A DNA stretch of 34,395 bases from SFDP01 sp051653625 (GCA_051653625.1 JBOFWM010000014.1:1-34395); one strand, 5' to 3'; counted from the first letter of the stretch, positions 24,074-32,132 are shown. The notes: generated by a model not told the origin, from the letters alone. Made by a program: numbers and translations.

Positions 24074-24106
24074 AAAAAAAGGTGCCACTAATGTGACACC
24101 TTTTTT
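24074..24106 (-). terminator. Intrinsic terminator of rplA, just ahead of the CapA-like gene
   Basis: GGTGTCAC pairs with GTGGCACC (one G-U) with a 4-nt loop, flanked by A and T runs that extend the stem. It lies about 20 nt after the rplA stop and 17 nt before the next ATG. Confidence 0.85.
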
Positions 24107-24126
24107 ACGCATAGAAATAATGCCTA

Positions 24127-24816
24127 TTAAAATTTTGCTGTTGAAACTTTTACACCAGGACCCATTGTAGATGCAAGTGTAATGCTCTTTAAATATTGAC
24201 CTTTTAATGCACTTGGTTTCGCTTTTACAATCGCACCCATTAACGCATCAAAGTTTTCTTGTAACGCTTCATCAGAGAAAGATGCTTTTCCGATTGGAAC
24301 GTGTACGATATTTGTTTTATCAAGTCTGTACTCAATTTTACCAGCTTTGATATCGTTGATTGCTTTTGTTACATCCATAGTAACTGTTCCAGCTTTTGGA
24401 TTTGGCATTAAACCTTTTGGTCCTAATACTTTACCAAGACGTCCAACTACACCCATCATGTCTGGTGTTGCAACAACAACATCAAAATCTAACCAACCAT
24501 CATTTTGGATTCTTGGGATTAATTCATCCCCTCCAACATGATCTGCTCCAGCTGCTTGAGCTTCGTTTAATTTATCACCTTTAGCGAAAACTAATACTCT
24601 AACTGTTTTACCTGTTCCATTTGGAAGTACTACAGCTCCACGAATTTGTTGGTCTGCATGACGTCCATCACATCCTGTTTTGATGTGAACTTCGATTGTT
24701 TCATCGAATTTTGCTACTGCTGTTTTTTTAGCAAGTGCAAGTGCTTCACTTGGCTCATATTGTACTGCGCGATCTACTAATTTAGCAGTCTCACTATATT
24801 TTTTTCCACGTTTCAT
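24127..24816 (-). CDS. rplA: 50S ribosomal protein L1
   Basis: L1 forms the mobile stalk at the ribosomal E site and in many bacteria represses its own operon by binding the leader. The 229-residue protein is of normal length and shows the canonical KTGCDGRHADQQIRGAVVLP and GPKGLMPNPKAGTVT segments. It lies 20 nt downstream of rplK with an AGGAGG site and ends the rpmG-secE-nusG-rplK-rplA unit before a strong terminator. Confidence 0.98.
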   Translation of the reverse strand: MKRGKKYSETAKLVDRAVQYEPSEALALAKKTAVAKFDETIEVHIKTGCDGRHADQQIRGAVVLPNGTGKTVRVLVFAKGDKLNEAQAAGADHVGGDELIPRIQNDGWLDFDVVVATPDMMGVVGRLGKVLGPKGLMPNPKAGTVTMDVTKAINDIKAGKIEYRLDKTNIVHVPIGKASFSDEALQENFDALMGAIVKAKPSALKGQYLKSITLASTMGPGVKVSTAKF

Positions 24817-24836
24817 TTTTGTTAACTCCTCCTATT

Positions 24837-25262
24837 TTATTCTTCTACTGTAATACCCATACTTCTTGCTGTTCCAGCGATCATACTGATTGCTGCATCT
24901 AAGCTAGCTGCATTTAAATCTGGCATTTTTTGTTCTGCAATTTCTTTTACTTTTTCTTTAGAAATTGTTGCAACTTTTGTTTTGTTTGGTACTGCTGATC
25001 CTGATTTAAGATTACAAGCTTTTTTGAGTAAAACTGCAGCAGGTGGAGTTTTTGTAACAAAACTAAAACTTCTATCTGCATATACTGTGATAACAACTGG
25101 AATGATTAAATCCCCTTTGTCTGCTGTTCTTGCATTAAATTGTTTTGTAAATTCAACAATGTTAACACCATGTTGTCCTAATGCTGGACCAACTGGTGGT
25201 GCTGGTGTTGCTTTACCAGCAGGAATTTGTAACTTAATATATCCTTGTACTTTTTTTGCCAT
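24837..25262 (-). CDS. rplK: 50S ribosomal protein L11
   Basis: L11 forms the GTPase-associated centre with 23S rRNA. The 141-residue protein has the N-terminal domain (KLQIPAGKATPAPPVGPALG, with the prolines that bind thiopeptides) and the C-terminal rRNA-binding domain ending GTARSMGITVEE. The ATG follows an AGGAGG site. A foldable spacer of 111 nt separates it from nusG. Confidence 0.98.
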   Translation of the reverse strand: MAKKVQGYIKLQIPAGKATPAPPVGPALGQHGVNIVEFTKQFNARTADKGDLIIPVVITVYADRSFSFVTKTPPAAVLLKKACNLKSGSAVPNKTKVATISKEKVKEIAEQKMPDLNAASLDAAISMIAGTARSMGITVEE

Positions 25263-25301
25263 GATGGCACCTCCTATTAATATATATTGTGGTAATATGG
25301 G

Positions 25302-25372
25302 CTAGGTAACCCTTCCACCGTTAAGCGGCTTATGCCGAAAAACTTCAATGTTATTTTTTTAATTTTACCTAG
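25302..25372 (-). promoter_or_regulatory. Foldable nusG-rplK spacer, candidate ribosomal protein autoregulatory site
   Basis: On the minus strand CTAGGTAA (25372-25365), which starts 2 nt after the nusG stop, is exactly complementary to TTACCTAG (25309-25302). A CGGC-ATAA-GCCG hairpin (25337-25326) lies between them. L1 represses the L11 operon at this position in several bacteria. No L1-binding consensus was verified. Confidence 0.4.
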
Positions 25373-25373
25373 A

Positions 25374-25892
25374 TTATTTAACTTTTCTAATTTCTGTGAA
25401 ACTTATTTCAACTGGTGTTTCTCTACCAAATAAATCCACATTAATTGTAGCAGTTTGTTTTTGAATATCAATTTTTTGAATGGCACTTACTGTATCTTTC
25501 CATGCTCCATCCAATACAACAACCATATCTCCTTCTGCAATATCTACAGAAATAGCATCTGGATTAATTCCAAGTGGTTTCATCTCCTCTTCCGTCAACG
25601 GAACAGGTTTACTTCCTGGACCAACAAATCCAGTAACACCCCTTGTATTACGAACAACATACCATGTATCATCATTCATAATCATGTTGAGCAAAACATA
25701 TCCTGGAAACAATTTTTTTTGAACAGCCTTTTTCTCTCCATTCTTGATTTCAACCACTTCTTGCATTGGAACACGAACTTCTAAGATTTCATCTTGCAAA
25801 TTTCTATTTTCAATTGTTTTTTCAATATTTGCTTTTACCTTATTCTCATATCCCGAATAAGTGTGTACTACATACCAATTTGATTCTGCCAT
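25374..25892 (-). CDS. nusG: Transcription termination/antitermination factor NusG
   Basis: NusG binds elongating RNA polymerase and couples it to Rho or the ribosome. The 172-residue protein has the NGN domain (SNWYVVHTYSGYENKV at the start, LFPGYVLLNMIMNDDTWYVV) and a C-terminal KOW domain (GDMVVVLDGAWKDTVSAIQK). The length is normal. It lies 14 nt downstream of secE in the same transcript. Confidence 0.97.
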   Translation of the reverse strand: MAESNWYVVHTYSGYENKVKANIEKTIENRNLQDEILEVRVPMQEVVEIKNGEKKAVQKKLFPGYVLLNMIMNDDTWYVVRNTRGVTGFVGPGSKPVPLTEEEMKPLGINPDAISVDIAEGDMVVVLDGAWKDTVSAIQKIDIQKQTATINVDLFGRETPVEISFTEIRKVK

Positions 25893-25906
25893 TTATTCTC
25901 CCTCAC

Positions 25907-26125
25907 TTACATTGTCAAAAAACTAATTCCATATTGAATTACTCTATCTAACAAGGTAATAATCAATCCTAATACAACTGATACAAATACCACTGCAACT
26001 GATTGTTTATATAGTGATTCTTTGTCTGGCCATGTAATTTTCTTAAATTCCGCTTTCACGCCTTTAAAAAAACTAGTTTTTTGGGTTTTATCTGTATTTG
26101 TTCCTTCTCCCATTTCACTTACCAT
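25907..26125 (-). CDS. secE: Preprotein translocase subunit SecE
   Basis: A short single-span subunit of the SecYEG channel. The 72-residue protein has a charged N-terminus, the conserved amphipathic helix FFKGVKAEFKKITWPDKESL near residues 19-38, and a transmembrane segment at about 43-67. Of the two start candidates, ATG at 26125 has its GG only a few bases away and the ATG 12 nt downstream (M-G-E-G-T) has a similar distant site, so the start is uncertain. Confidence 0.95.
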   Translation of the reverse strand: MVSEMGEGTNTDKTQKTSFFKGVKAEFKKITWPDKESLYKQSVAVVFVSVVLGLIITLLDRVIQYGISFLTM

Positions 26126-26149
26126 GCCTTTCTACTACTTTAATGACAA

Positions 26150-26299
26150 TTATTTTGTTTCTTTGTGTGACGTATGAGTCTTACAGAATCTACAATATTT
26201 TTTTGTTTCCATTCTGTCTGGATGTGCTTTCTTATCCTTCGTCATGTTATAGTTGCGTTGTTTGCATTCTGTACATGCTAATGTAATTTTTGTTCTCAT
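26150..26299 (-). CDS. rpmG: 50S ribosomal protein L33
   Basis: This short ORF encodes 49 residues beginning RTKITLACTECKQRNYNM. Four cysteines in two C-x2-C pairs (residues 9 and 12, then YCRFC) bind zinc, so it is the zinc-containing form of L33. The AGGAG site lies about 12 nt upstream, a little far. It heads the rpmG-secE-nusG-rplKA unit, 24 nt before secE, as in other Firmicutes. Confidence 0.95.
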   Translation of the reverse strand: MRTKITLACTECKQRNYNMTKDKKAHPDRMETKKYCRFCKTHTSHKETK

Positions 26300-26376
26300 C
26301 TTAATGAATCGCTCCTTTCAAAACATATTCTCCCATGGTACACGGGACTTTTGGTTCAAGCATATATTTTAAGCAT

Positions 26377-26406
26377 AAAAAAAAGACCCAAATTGCACTT
26401 GGTCTT
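26377..26406 (-). terminator. Terminator of the glycan operon, overlapped by the rpmG promoter
   Basis: AAGACC (26406-26401) pairs with GGTCTT (26388-26383), extended by two pairs across a bulge, and is followed by six more T on the minus strand. The rpmG -10 box is only 3 nt away, so rpmG transcripts would begin inside the 5' arm. Confidence 0.72.
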
Positions 26407-26409
26407 CCC

Positions 26410-26439
26410 AATATATCATACCTATATTGCAAGTGTCAA
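26410..26439 (-). promoter_or_regulatory. Sigma-A promoter of rpmG-secE-nusG-rplK-rplA
   Basis: Minus strand perfect TTGACA (26434-26439), an 18-nt spacer and TATATT (26410-26415). It lies 19 nt after the stop codon of the ATP-grasp gene. The start would be near 26403, leaving a 5' UTR of about 100 nt. Confidence 0.75.
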
Positions 26440-26457
26440 TCCTTTCCTTTGTTTTCC

Positions 26458-27423
26458 CTATAAAAATTCACATTTTTCCAATGCTTCTTTTGTATAAATA
26501 ATTTCACCACATGTTTTTACTCCTACCGTACCCTCAGGAATTTTTACAAATTGATTCTCCTTATGCTCTAATGCTTGTATCCACCAAATTAAATCTTTAA
26601 ATCCCATTTTGTGACGAAAACGAACAGTGCTTGATATTCTTGGATTAATTTCAAAAACATAATACTGGTCGTTTTCCATACGAAATTGAAAATTAATGCA
26701 TCCTGTCATGTTCAGTTTTTCAACTAATCTTTTGCAAACATCATCTAACCATGGAAATTCTATGGTTTCTACAAGAATGCTCAATCCACCAAGTCCAAGT
26801 CTTCTTTTAAATGCTACATAAGAATACGCACCTTTATCCATAAAAAGTGCAACGGTATATTCCGAATCCTCAGTACCCACATATTGCTGAATGGCAACAT
26901 GTTCTACTGTTTTAATAGAATCCAATTCTTCTTTTGTGCGAATAATTTTAATATTTCTACTTCCACATCCCTCATCCGGCTTCATTATAACAGGAAGATT
27001 TGCTTCTGTAACACTGCTTACATCTTCAAATATTTTTGGCACTGAAATTTGGATCGTCTCTAAAAATACTCCCGTTTTATTTTTAGAAGTAAATATATCT
27101 AAAAACTCATTTTTAATAATCAATACAAAAATCCCAGCTTCTTCAAATATCGTTCTATCTTTTGAGATGCGCATAATTTCACCTTCATGAGATGGAATCA
27201 AGTAAGAAATTTCATGTTTTTTACAAATTGCAAACAGACTTTCTATATAAGAGTCATGCGAATAAGGTACAATTTGTATAAATCTATCTAAATAAGGAAT
27301 GCTTTGTGTATAAGTAGAAATATCTGTTCCTATGATTTTACACCCTTCATATTCCTCGGATAAATTACGAACAATAGAAGCTCCTATATCACCATTACAT
27401 CCTGTTACTAAAAATTTTTTCAT
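26458..27423 (-). CDS. ATP-grasp family ligase in the nonulosonate cassette
   Basis: The 321-residue protein resembles CarB/PylC-type ATP-grasp enzymes, which form amide or similar bonds by activating a carboxylate with ATP. The N-terminal pre-ATP-grasp domain starts with a GCNGDIGASIV loop. The ATP-grasp core has PVIMKPDEGCGSRNI near residue 146, then QQYVGTEDSEYTV near residue 178, and the metal-binding INFQFRMENDQYYVFEINPR segment near residue 243. It overlaps the phosphoesterase gene by 4 nt (ATGA) and is the last gene of the operon. Its substrate is unknown; linkage of an amino acid or similar group to a sugar acid is an inference from context. Confidence 0.75.
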   Translation of the reverse strand: MKKFLVTGCNGDIGASIVRNLSEEYEGCKIIGTDISTYTQSIPYLDRFIQIVPYSHDSYIESLFAICKKHEISYLIPSHEGEIMRISKDRTIFEEAGIFVLIIKNEFLDIFTSKNKTGVFLETIQISVPKIFEDVSSVTEANLPVIMKPDEGCGSRNIKIIRTKEELDSIKTVEHVAIQQYVGTEDSEYTVALFMDKGAYSYVAFKRRLGLGGLSILVETIEFPWLDDVCKRLVEKLNMTGCINFQFRMENDQYYVFEINPRISSTVRFRHKMGFKDLIWWIQALEHKENQFVKIPEGTVGVKTCGEIIYTKEALEKCEFL

Positions 27424-28118
27424 TTCACATATCTCTCCTCTATTATTCTATAACAATACTCTTCTTGCGTACAAAATGGCAAAATATGATTTTTAAATTC
27501 TTCTAAATCGAGTGTAATATGCTCAAAAGAAAAGTTCCACTGATTTTCTTCCAATTGTAATACACCATAGGAAAATCCTTTTCCATCTCTTGGTTGACCT
27601 AAAGAACCTGGATTTAAAAAATTAGTCTGCTCATTGCTTTTCTCTAGCCTATAATGTGTGTGCCCTTGTAATACAATTTTGTAAGGTACATCCAAATGGT
27701 TAACAGTATCACTTGGATAAATTCTACCATGCAACGGATCGTTTGGACTTCCATGAACACATAATAACTCCATATGCTCTTCTGATATTACAAATGATTC
27801 TGGCATATGTTTAATGAATTCATAGACTTCTTTGCTTCTTAGACGATAAGAACTTCCATACTGTTTCACAAGTTCTTCTATATCCTCTCTTTTTCCATCC
27901 ATTAACTCTTCGTAATTTTTATCATGATTTCCTTTTACACAATATAAATTAGGCAGTGTTTTTAGAAGCTTTACTACTTTTTCCTGTTCGAAATAATATC
28001 CTATAATATCTCCTAAAAACACATATAAATCCACATCTTTTTCTTGTTGTATCATCTGTTCTAACGCCATTGCATTCCCATGTATATCGGAAAACACAAC
28101 TATTTTCCGTTTGCTCAT
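27420..28118 (-). CDS. YfcE-like metallophosphoesterase
   Basis: The 232-residue protein has all the metal-binding signatures of calcineurin-like phosphoesterases: FSDIHGN near residue 8, GDIIGYY near residue 37, KGNHDKN near residue 62, VHGSPNDP near residue 118 and QGHTHYRLE near residue 147, with NPGSLGQPRDG following. A longer frame exists, but the ATG at 28118 forms a 4-nt ATGA overlap with the SDR stop codon, which fixes the start. In a nine-carbon sugar acid operon a sugar phosphatase role is possible, but the substrate is not established. Confidence 0.82.
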   Translation of the reverse strand: MSKRKIVVFSDIHGNAMALEQMIQQEKDVDLYVFLGDIIGYYFEQEKVVKLLKTLPNLYCVKGNHDKNYEELMDGKREDIEELVKQYGSSYRLRSKEVYEFIKHMPESFVISEEHMELLCVHGSPNDPLHGRIYPSDTVNHLDVPYKIVLQGHTHYRLEKSNEQTNFLNPGSLGQPRDGKGFSYGVLQLEENQWNFSFEHITLDLEEFKNHILPFCTQEEYCYRIIEERYVK

Positions 28119-28825
28119 ACTATCTTTTCGCAGAATTCTTTCGCCTCCCATTTTTTAATATAACGCTCCACCATATACTTGGCCACTTCCATTGGTGAAC
28201 GTAATTGGTTTTCTTCCTTATATGTTACAAAGACATCTTTTAATTTAAATTCTGCACTACGAATGTTCTCTTGCATCGGTGAATCTACGACAGAGGGATT
28301 AAAAGATACCACATCGATTTCTTCCTGTTCCTTTTTACAACACTGTAGAAACATCGACAGTCCCGCTTTTGTCGAACAATACAACGACCAACCATCAATC
28401 GGTTTATACGCTGCGCCAGAATCAAGACTAATAATTACAAGCTTTTTCCCTTGTTTTTTTGCAAATAAGATTACTTCATTAATCAAGATCACATGATTCA
28501 AATAATTAACAGAAATCGTTGCAACAATATCCGATGTTTTAAATTCGCCCGTTGTTTGAATTGGCAAAACGGTACCTACAGTCAACACAAGATATATTGT
28601 ATTACAATCTGTAAAAGCCGGAAGCATTGTTTGATCCAAACATGATGATAGCGGAGTCGCAAAATCTTTTTGAAGAAGAAGAACGCCCTCTTTATTATGT
28701 TCCTTTTTTCTTTGAATCGAAAGAATCGGAGACTCTTTATATTCTTCTTGTATACATGTTATAAGTGCTGATCCAATACTACTAGTTCCGCCACAAATGA
28801 TAAATCCTTTTCTATTCAAAATCAT
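28115..28825 (-). CDS. Short-chain dehydrogenase/reductase in the nonulosonate cassette
   Basis: The 236-residue NAD(P)-dependent oxidoreductase shows the glycine-rich loop CGGTSSIGSA near residue 11, an Asn in VNYLNHV near residue 108, a catalytic Ser in ISLDSGAA near residue 133, and the YCSTK (Y-x3-K) pair near residue 147. The SDR catalytic tetrad is therefore intact. It overlaps the pseudaminate synthase gene by 14 nt and the phosphoesterase by 4 nt. It differs from the extended SDR PseB dehydratase, so it is probably not the missing first pathway step. A reduction of a sugar or activated intermediate is an inference. Confidence 0.78.
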   Translation of the reverse strand: MILNRKGFIICGGTSSIGSALITCIQEEYKESPILSIQRKKEHNKEGVLLLQKDFATPLSSCLDQTMLPAFTDCNTIYLVLTVGTVLPIQTTGEFKTSDIVATISVNYLNHVILINEVILFAKKQGKKLVIISLDSGAAYKPIDGWSLYCSTKAGLSMFLQCCKKEQEEIDVVSFNPSVVDSPMQENIRSAEFKLKDVFVTYKEENQLRSPMEVAKYMVERYIKKWEAKEFCEKIV

Positions 28826-29840
28826 TCTCCTTTAAAGGTGTTCCTTTTTGCAAATCTCTTGTTGCGACTTTTCCAATACATTGTTTGAAAAATTTTGGTT
28901 TCATTCCATGACTTGGTCGAATACTACGTACTTTTTTCTCCGTCAAAACTTCTCCTGCCGCTACATCTTCCACGACAAAAAGGCTTCTTCGAAACTTTGA
29001 AGAATTCTTTTCTTTTTGTGTTAAAGAATAATCTACCGTTCCTAATAAGATTTGTGTATTTCTTACTTGTTCAACCATTTCTTTGAATTCAGATAATTCC
29101 ATGGCAAAATCACTATCTGGACTTTTTATCTCTCTACTAATACAAATATGTTTTTCAAGAACTTTTGCCCCAAGTGAGGTTGCTACTACAGGCGCAAGGC
29201 TTCCCATAGAATGATCTGAAAATCCGATGATACAATCTTTAAAACGTTCCTTCATGTCTGTAATATTCGATAATTTCATATCTTCAAAGTTTGCTGGATA
29301 ATCACTACAACATTTTAATAAAATAATTTGATCATTTCCCATTCTTTTGCAGGCATCGATTGCCTCTTCTATTTCTTCCACACTGCCCATTCCAGTAGAA
29401 ATAATCATCGGCTTTCCTTTTGATGCAGTATACTCAATCAATGGAATATCTACTAATTCAAAAGATGCAATTTTATAAAAAGATACGTTTAGCTCTTCTA
29501 AAAAATCAACTGCTGTTTTATCAAATGGGGTAGATAAAAAATCTACATCACATGCTTCACATTCTTTTTTTATTGCGTCATGCCATTCCCATGGTGTAAA
29601 AGCCTCCTTATACAAATCATATAATTTATAGCCATCCCATAATCCGTTTTCTATTTTGAAGTATTCATTATCGCAATCAATCGTCAACGTATCTGCCGTG
29701 TAAGTTTGAATCTTCACACAATCCGCACCAGCTTTTGCAGCTTGTCTTACTATCTCTAATGCATTATCCAATTTTCCAGCATGATTCGCACTTATTTCTG
29801 CAATAATATATACGCCACTTTCACAAATTTTCTTAAACAT
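28812..29840 (-). CDS. pseI: Pseudaminate/sialate-type synthase (NeuB family)
   Basis: The 342-residue enzyme condenses phosphoenolpyruvate with an amino sugar to form a nonulosonic acid. The NeuB domain runs from NAGKLDNALEIVRQAAKAGAD near residue 18 to about residue 250. GLWDGYKLYDLYKEAFTPWEW near residues 68-88 is characteristic of the pseudaminate-forming PseI branch. The C-terminal antifreeze-like (SAF) domain covers about residues 285-342. It lies 6 nt after the cytidylyltransferase gene. The symbol is a family-level assignment; legionaminate or sialate use is not excluded, and the PseB, PseC, PseG and PseH partners are not in the window. Confidence 0.8.
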   Translation of the reverse strand: MFKKICESGVYIIAEISANHAGKLDNALEIVRQAAKAGADCVKIQTYTADTLTIDCDNEYFKIENGLWDGYKLYDLYKEAFTPWEWHDAIKKECEACDVDFLSTPFDKTAVDFLEELNVSFYKIASFELVDIPLIEYTASKGKPMIISTGMGSVEEIEEAIDACKRMGNDQIILLKCCSDYPANFEDMKLSNITDMKERFKDCIIGFSDHSMGSLAPVVATSLGAKVLEKHICISREIKSPDSDFAMELSEFKEMVEQVRNTQILLGTVDYSLTQKEKNSSKFRRSLFVVEDVAAGEVLTEKKVRSIRPSHGMKPKFFKQCIGKVATRDLQKGTPLKENDFE

Positions 29841-29846
29841 TCTTAT

Positions 29847-30545
29847 CTATTCCCCTTTATTTTGAACAAATTTCTTATATTTTATTTCTGCCATTTCCCA
29901 ATCTTCCATCGTATCTATATCTTGTACCAATCGTTCTTGTATTATAATTGCTTTTGCTTTTTTTGTAATTAATGTTTCTTCTGTAAGAAAAGTTTCTACA
30001 TCTACAAGATAAAATTGTCCACAATCATGAAAAACACTTTCTAAATCTTGACTTCTTGTGCTTGCATATTCTGGATATTGGTAAGAAATATATCCATTCT
30101 TATCAATCAATCCTCTCTGTGGTGGAAACGAGAACTTTACAACTGGAAATACTGCTGTTGTATCTACTTCTTCCATTTTGTCAAATGCCTCAATCAATGT
30201 TTTCGATGTAACAAAAGGCGCCGTTGGATAGATACAGGCTACTTGTGTAAACTCTTTTCCCATTTCTTTATAACACTCTAACACTTCTTTTACAACTGCT
30301 GCCGTCGTTGCAAAGTGATCTGCATTTTCCTTGCTTCGTAAAAATGGAACATTTGCTCCAAATGATTTTGCAACTTCTGCAATTTCTTCATCATCTGTCG
30401 AAACCATAACTTCCGAAAACAGACCACTCTCTAATGCAGCCTGAATCGAATAACCAATGATTGGTTGTCCACAGAATTCTTTTATATTTTTTCGTGGAAT
30501 ACGCTGACTCCCTCCACGCGCTGTAATGATTGCTATTTTACTCAT
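29847..30545 (-). CDS. pseF: CMP-nonulosonate (pseudaminate-type) cytidylyltransferase
   Basis: The 232-residue enzyme activates a nine-carbon sugar acid with CTP. The nucleotide-binding start IITARGGSQRIPRKN and VMVSTDDEEIAEVAK near residue 50 are conserved, as are the IYPTAPFVT and STRSQDLESVFHDCGQFY segments near residues 115-175, the latter closely resembling PseF. The start is taken at 30545 (M-S-K-I); nine extra in-frame codons upstream have only a weak ribosome binding site. It is the first gene of the five-gene operon ending at the ATP-grasp gene. Assignment to pseudaminate rather than sialate is by sequence resemblance. Confidence 0.78.
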   Translation of the reverse strand: MSKIAIITARGGSQRIPRKNIKEFCGQPIIGYSIQAALESGLFSEVMVSTDDEEIAEVAKSFGANVPFLRSKENADHFATTAAVVKEVLECYKEMGKEFTQVACIYPTAPFVTSKTLIEAFDKMEEVDTTAVFPVVKFSFPPQRGLIDKNGYISYQYPEYASTRSQDLESVFHDCGQFYLVDVETFLTEETLITKKAKAIIIQERLVQDIDTMEDWEMAEIKYKKFVQNKGE

Positions 30546-30598
30546 TTTAGCCATATCCTTTTCTAAATTCATTTCTACTTATTCCCTTTTATTTTCAA

Positions 30599-30604
30599 AG
30601 TATA
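30599..30604 (-). promoter_or_regulatory. Candidate extended -10 promoter of the pseF operon
   Basis: The minus strand reads TGTTATACT, an extended -10 element (TG-N-TATACT). The matching -35 (TTCTCG, 17 nt upstream) is weak, so this promoter call is moderate. Confidence 0.42.
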
Positions 30605-30677
30605 ACACGAAAAATATTATTCGAGAAGATTTGATTTTGAATTAAAAATATATATCGTGATACTTACTGAGTATTTC

Positions 30678-30706
30678 TTGTCAAAACATAATAAAAATGG
30701 TAAAAT
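30678..30706 (+). promoter_or_regulatory. Sigma-A promoter of the FliD-like gene
   Basis: Plus strand TTGTCA (30678-30683), a 17-nt spacer and TAAAAT (30701-30706). It diverges from the glycan operon promoter. The leader has a small ACTACA-CGGAA-TGTAGT hairpin but no recognisable riboswitch. Confidence 0.6.
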
Positions 30707-30784
30707 TTAGAGTATATTTAAATAATAAAATGCTCACTACACGGAATGTAGTTTCTTATCAAGGATGAAAGGAGGAGCAAACTT

Positions 30785-32089
30785 ATGGCTAGTGCTGTTA
30801 TGACTACCATTTACGATCATTATTTGACTGCATATTCACCGAAAAAATCAGACAATCGCTTTAATACACATAAAAAAGATGAATTACGCAGCCTTTGCAA
30901 TACTATCGCAAAAAATACAAAACAATCTCCTCTCTATTTATTAGATAGGGGCAACGAAACAAAACAATTTGCTATTGAGATTAAAGATAGTGCTTCTTTA
31001 CTTCACAATAAGTATTCTAGTATTGCACAAAAAAATACTTCAGAATTAATGCATCAGCAAACTGCATATTCTGATAATACTGATTTAGTATCTGTAAAGT
31101 ATATAGGTAGTGATTCTTCTTGTTCACAAATACCCAGCTATCAAATCCGTGTAGAATCTCTTGCAAGCGGTCAAGTAAATCTTGGATATTTTCTTTCTCC
31201 AAAAAACATGGATCTTCCTGCTGATAATTATTCTTTTGATGTGACAATTAATGGACTTGGTTATGAATTTCAATTTACAGTTTTACCAGAGGATACTAAT
31301 TTAAGTGTACAACATAAACTTTCAAGATTAATTAATTCTGCTGGAATTGGTTTGACTTCTAGTGTTTTAGAAGAAGAGAATAGATGTGCCTTGGAAATTA
31401 GCTCTTTAAAAACTGGATATCATTTTGAACATATGAAAAATACCTTTTCCATCACAGACAGTATGACAAATAAGTCTTCAAATTGTGTCTCTTATTTTGG
31501 CATTGATTATGTTGCAAAAACTCCATCTAATGCTCATTTTACAATAAACGGAGAAGAAAATACTTCTATTTCTAATCAATTTAATTTAGAAAAAGATTAT
31601 GAAATCACATTAAACGGTGTCAGTTCTACCGATACAGAATATGCTACCATTAGTATGAAACCAAACACGGATGCATTAAAAGATACCGTAAAAGAATTAG
31701 TAAATGGTTATAATCACTTTATTTTATCTACACATAATTTAAAGGATCCGCCATTTAATAGCAGACGACTACGATCAGAAATGGATAAACTAGTTGGTTT
31801 ATATCAAAATGACTTAAATACTCTTGGTATTACGCTTTCTGAAAATGGCACATTAGAAATATCTGAAGATATTTTAGATCTTGCTTCAAACCAAGAAGAT
31901 TTAGAGGAAACCTTTTACCCATTGCGTGAATTTTCATCTTGTGTTTTAAGAAAAAGTAATGAAATTTCATTAGATCCATTAAATTATGCGAAAAAAATAT
32001 TAGTGGCATACAAAAATAGTGAAAAAACGGAAGGTAGTCCTTACGTTACAAGTAATTATACTGGTCTACTTTTTAATTATTATTGTTAA
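30785..32089 (+). CDS. FliD-like (flagellar hook-associated 2) protein, atypical
   Basis: The 434-residue protein resembles flagellar filament-capping proteins. YQIRVESLASGQVNLGYFL near residue 119 matches the FliD N-terminal domain pattern, NYSFDVTINGLGYEFQF near residue 155 matches flagellar beta-domain repeats, and a helical region near residues 300-390 resembles the FliD C-terminal domain. It is a diverged form: the first residues read IYDHYLTAYSPKKSDNRFNT, which is unusual for FliD, and the protein ends in Cys. A strong AGGAGG site precedes the ATG. It shares a divergent intergenic region with the nonulosonate operon, consistent with glycosylated flagellin, although no flagellin gene is visible. 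Confidence 0.6.
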   Translation: MASAVMTTIYDHYLTAYSPKKSDNRFNTHKKDELRSLCNTIAKNTKQSPLYLLDRGNETKQFAIEIKDSASLLHNKYSSIAQKNTSELMHQQTAYSDNTDLVSVKYIGSDSSCSQIPSYQIRVESLASGQVNLGYFLSPKNMDLPADNYSFDVTINGLGYEFQFTVLPEDTNLSVQHKLSRLINSAGIGLTSSVLEEENRCALEISSLKTGYHFEHMKNTFSITDSMTNKSSNCVSYFGIDYVAKTPSNAHFTINGEENTSISNQFNLEKDYEITLNGVSSTDTEYATISMKPNTDALKDTVKELVNGYNHFILSTHNLKDPPFNSRRLRSEMDKLVGLYQNDLNTLGITLSENGTLEISEDILDLASNQEDLEETFYPLREFSSCVLRKSNEISLDPLNYAKKILVAYKNSEKTEGSPYVTSNYTGLLFNYYC

Positions 32090-32132
32090 AAAGCAAGTAA
32101 CTTTAAGAATTCTTAAAATTACTTGCTTTTTT
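32088..32132. terminator. Bidirectional terminator between converging genes
   Basis: AAAAAGCAAGTAA (32088-32100) pairs with TTACTTGCTTTTT (32119-32131), and the loop holds a further near-palindrome, TTTAAGAATTCTTAAA. It begins at the FliD-like stop codon and ends 17 nt before the carboxyltransferase stop. Confidence 0.85.

Noticed and set aside
30707..30784. Riboswitch upstream of the FliD-like gene
   Set aside because: The leader has only a 6-bp hairpin and none of the conserved core of c-di-GMP or other riboswitches.
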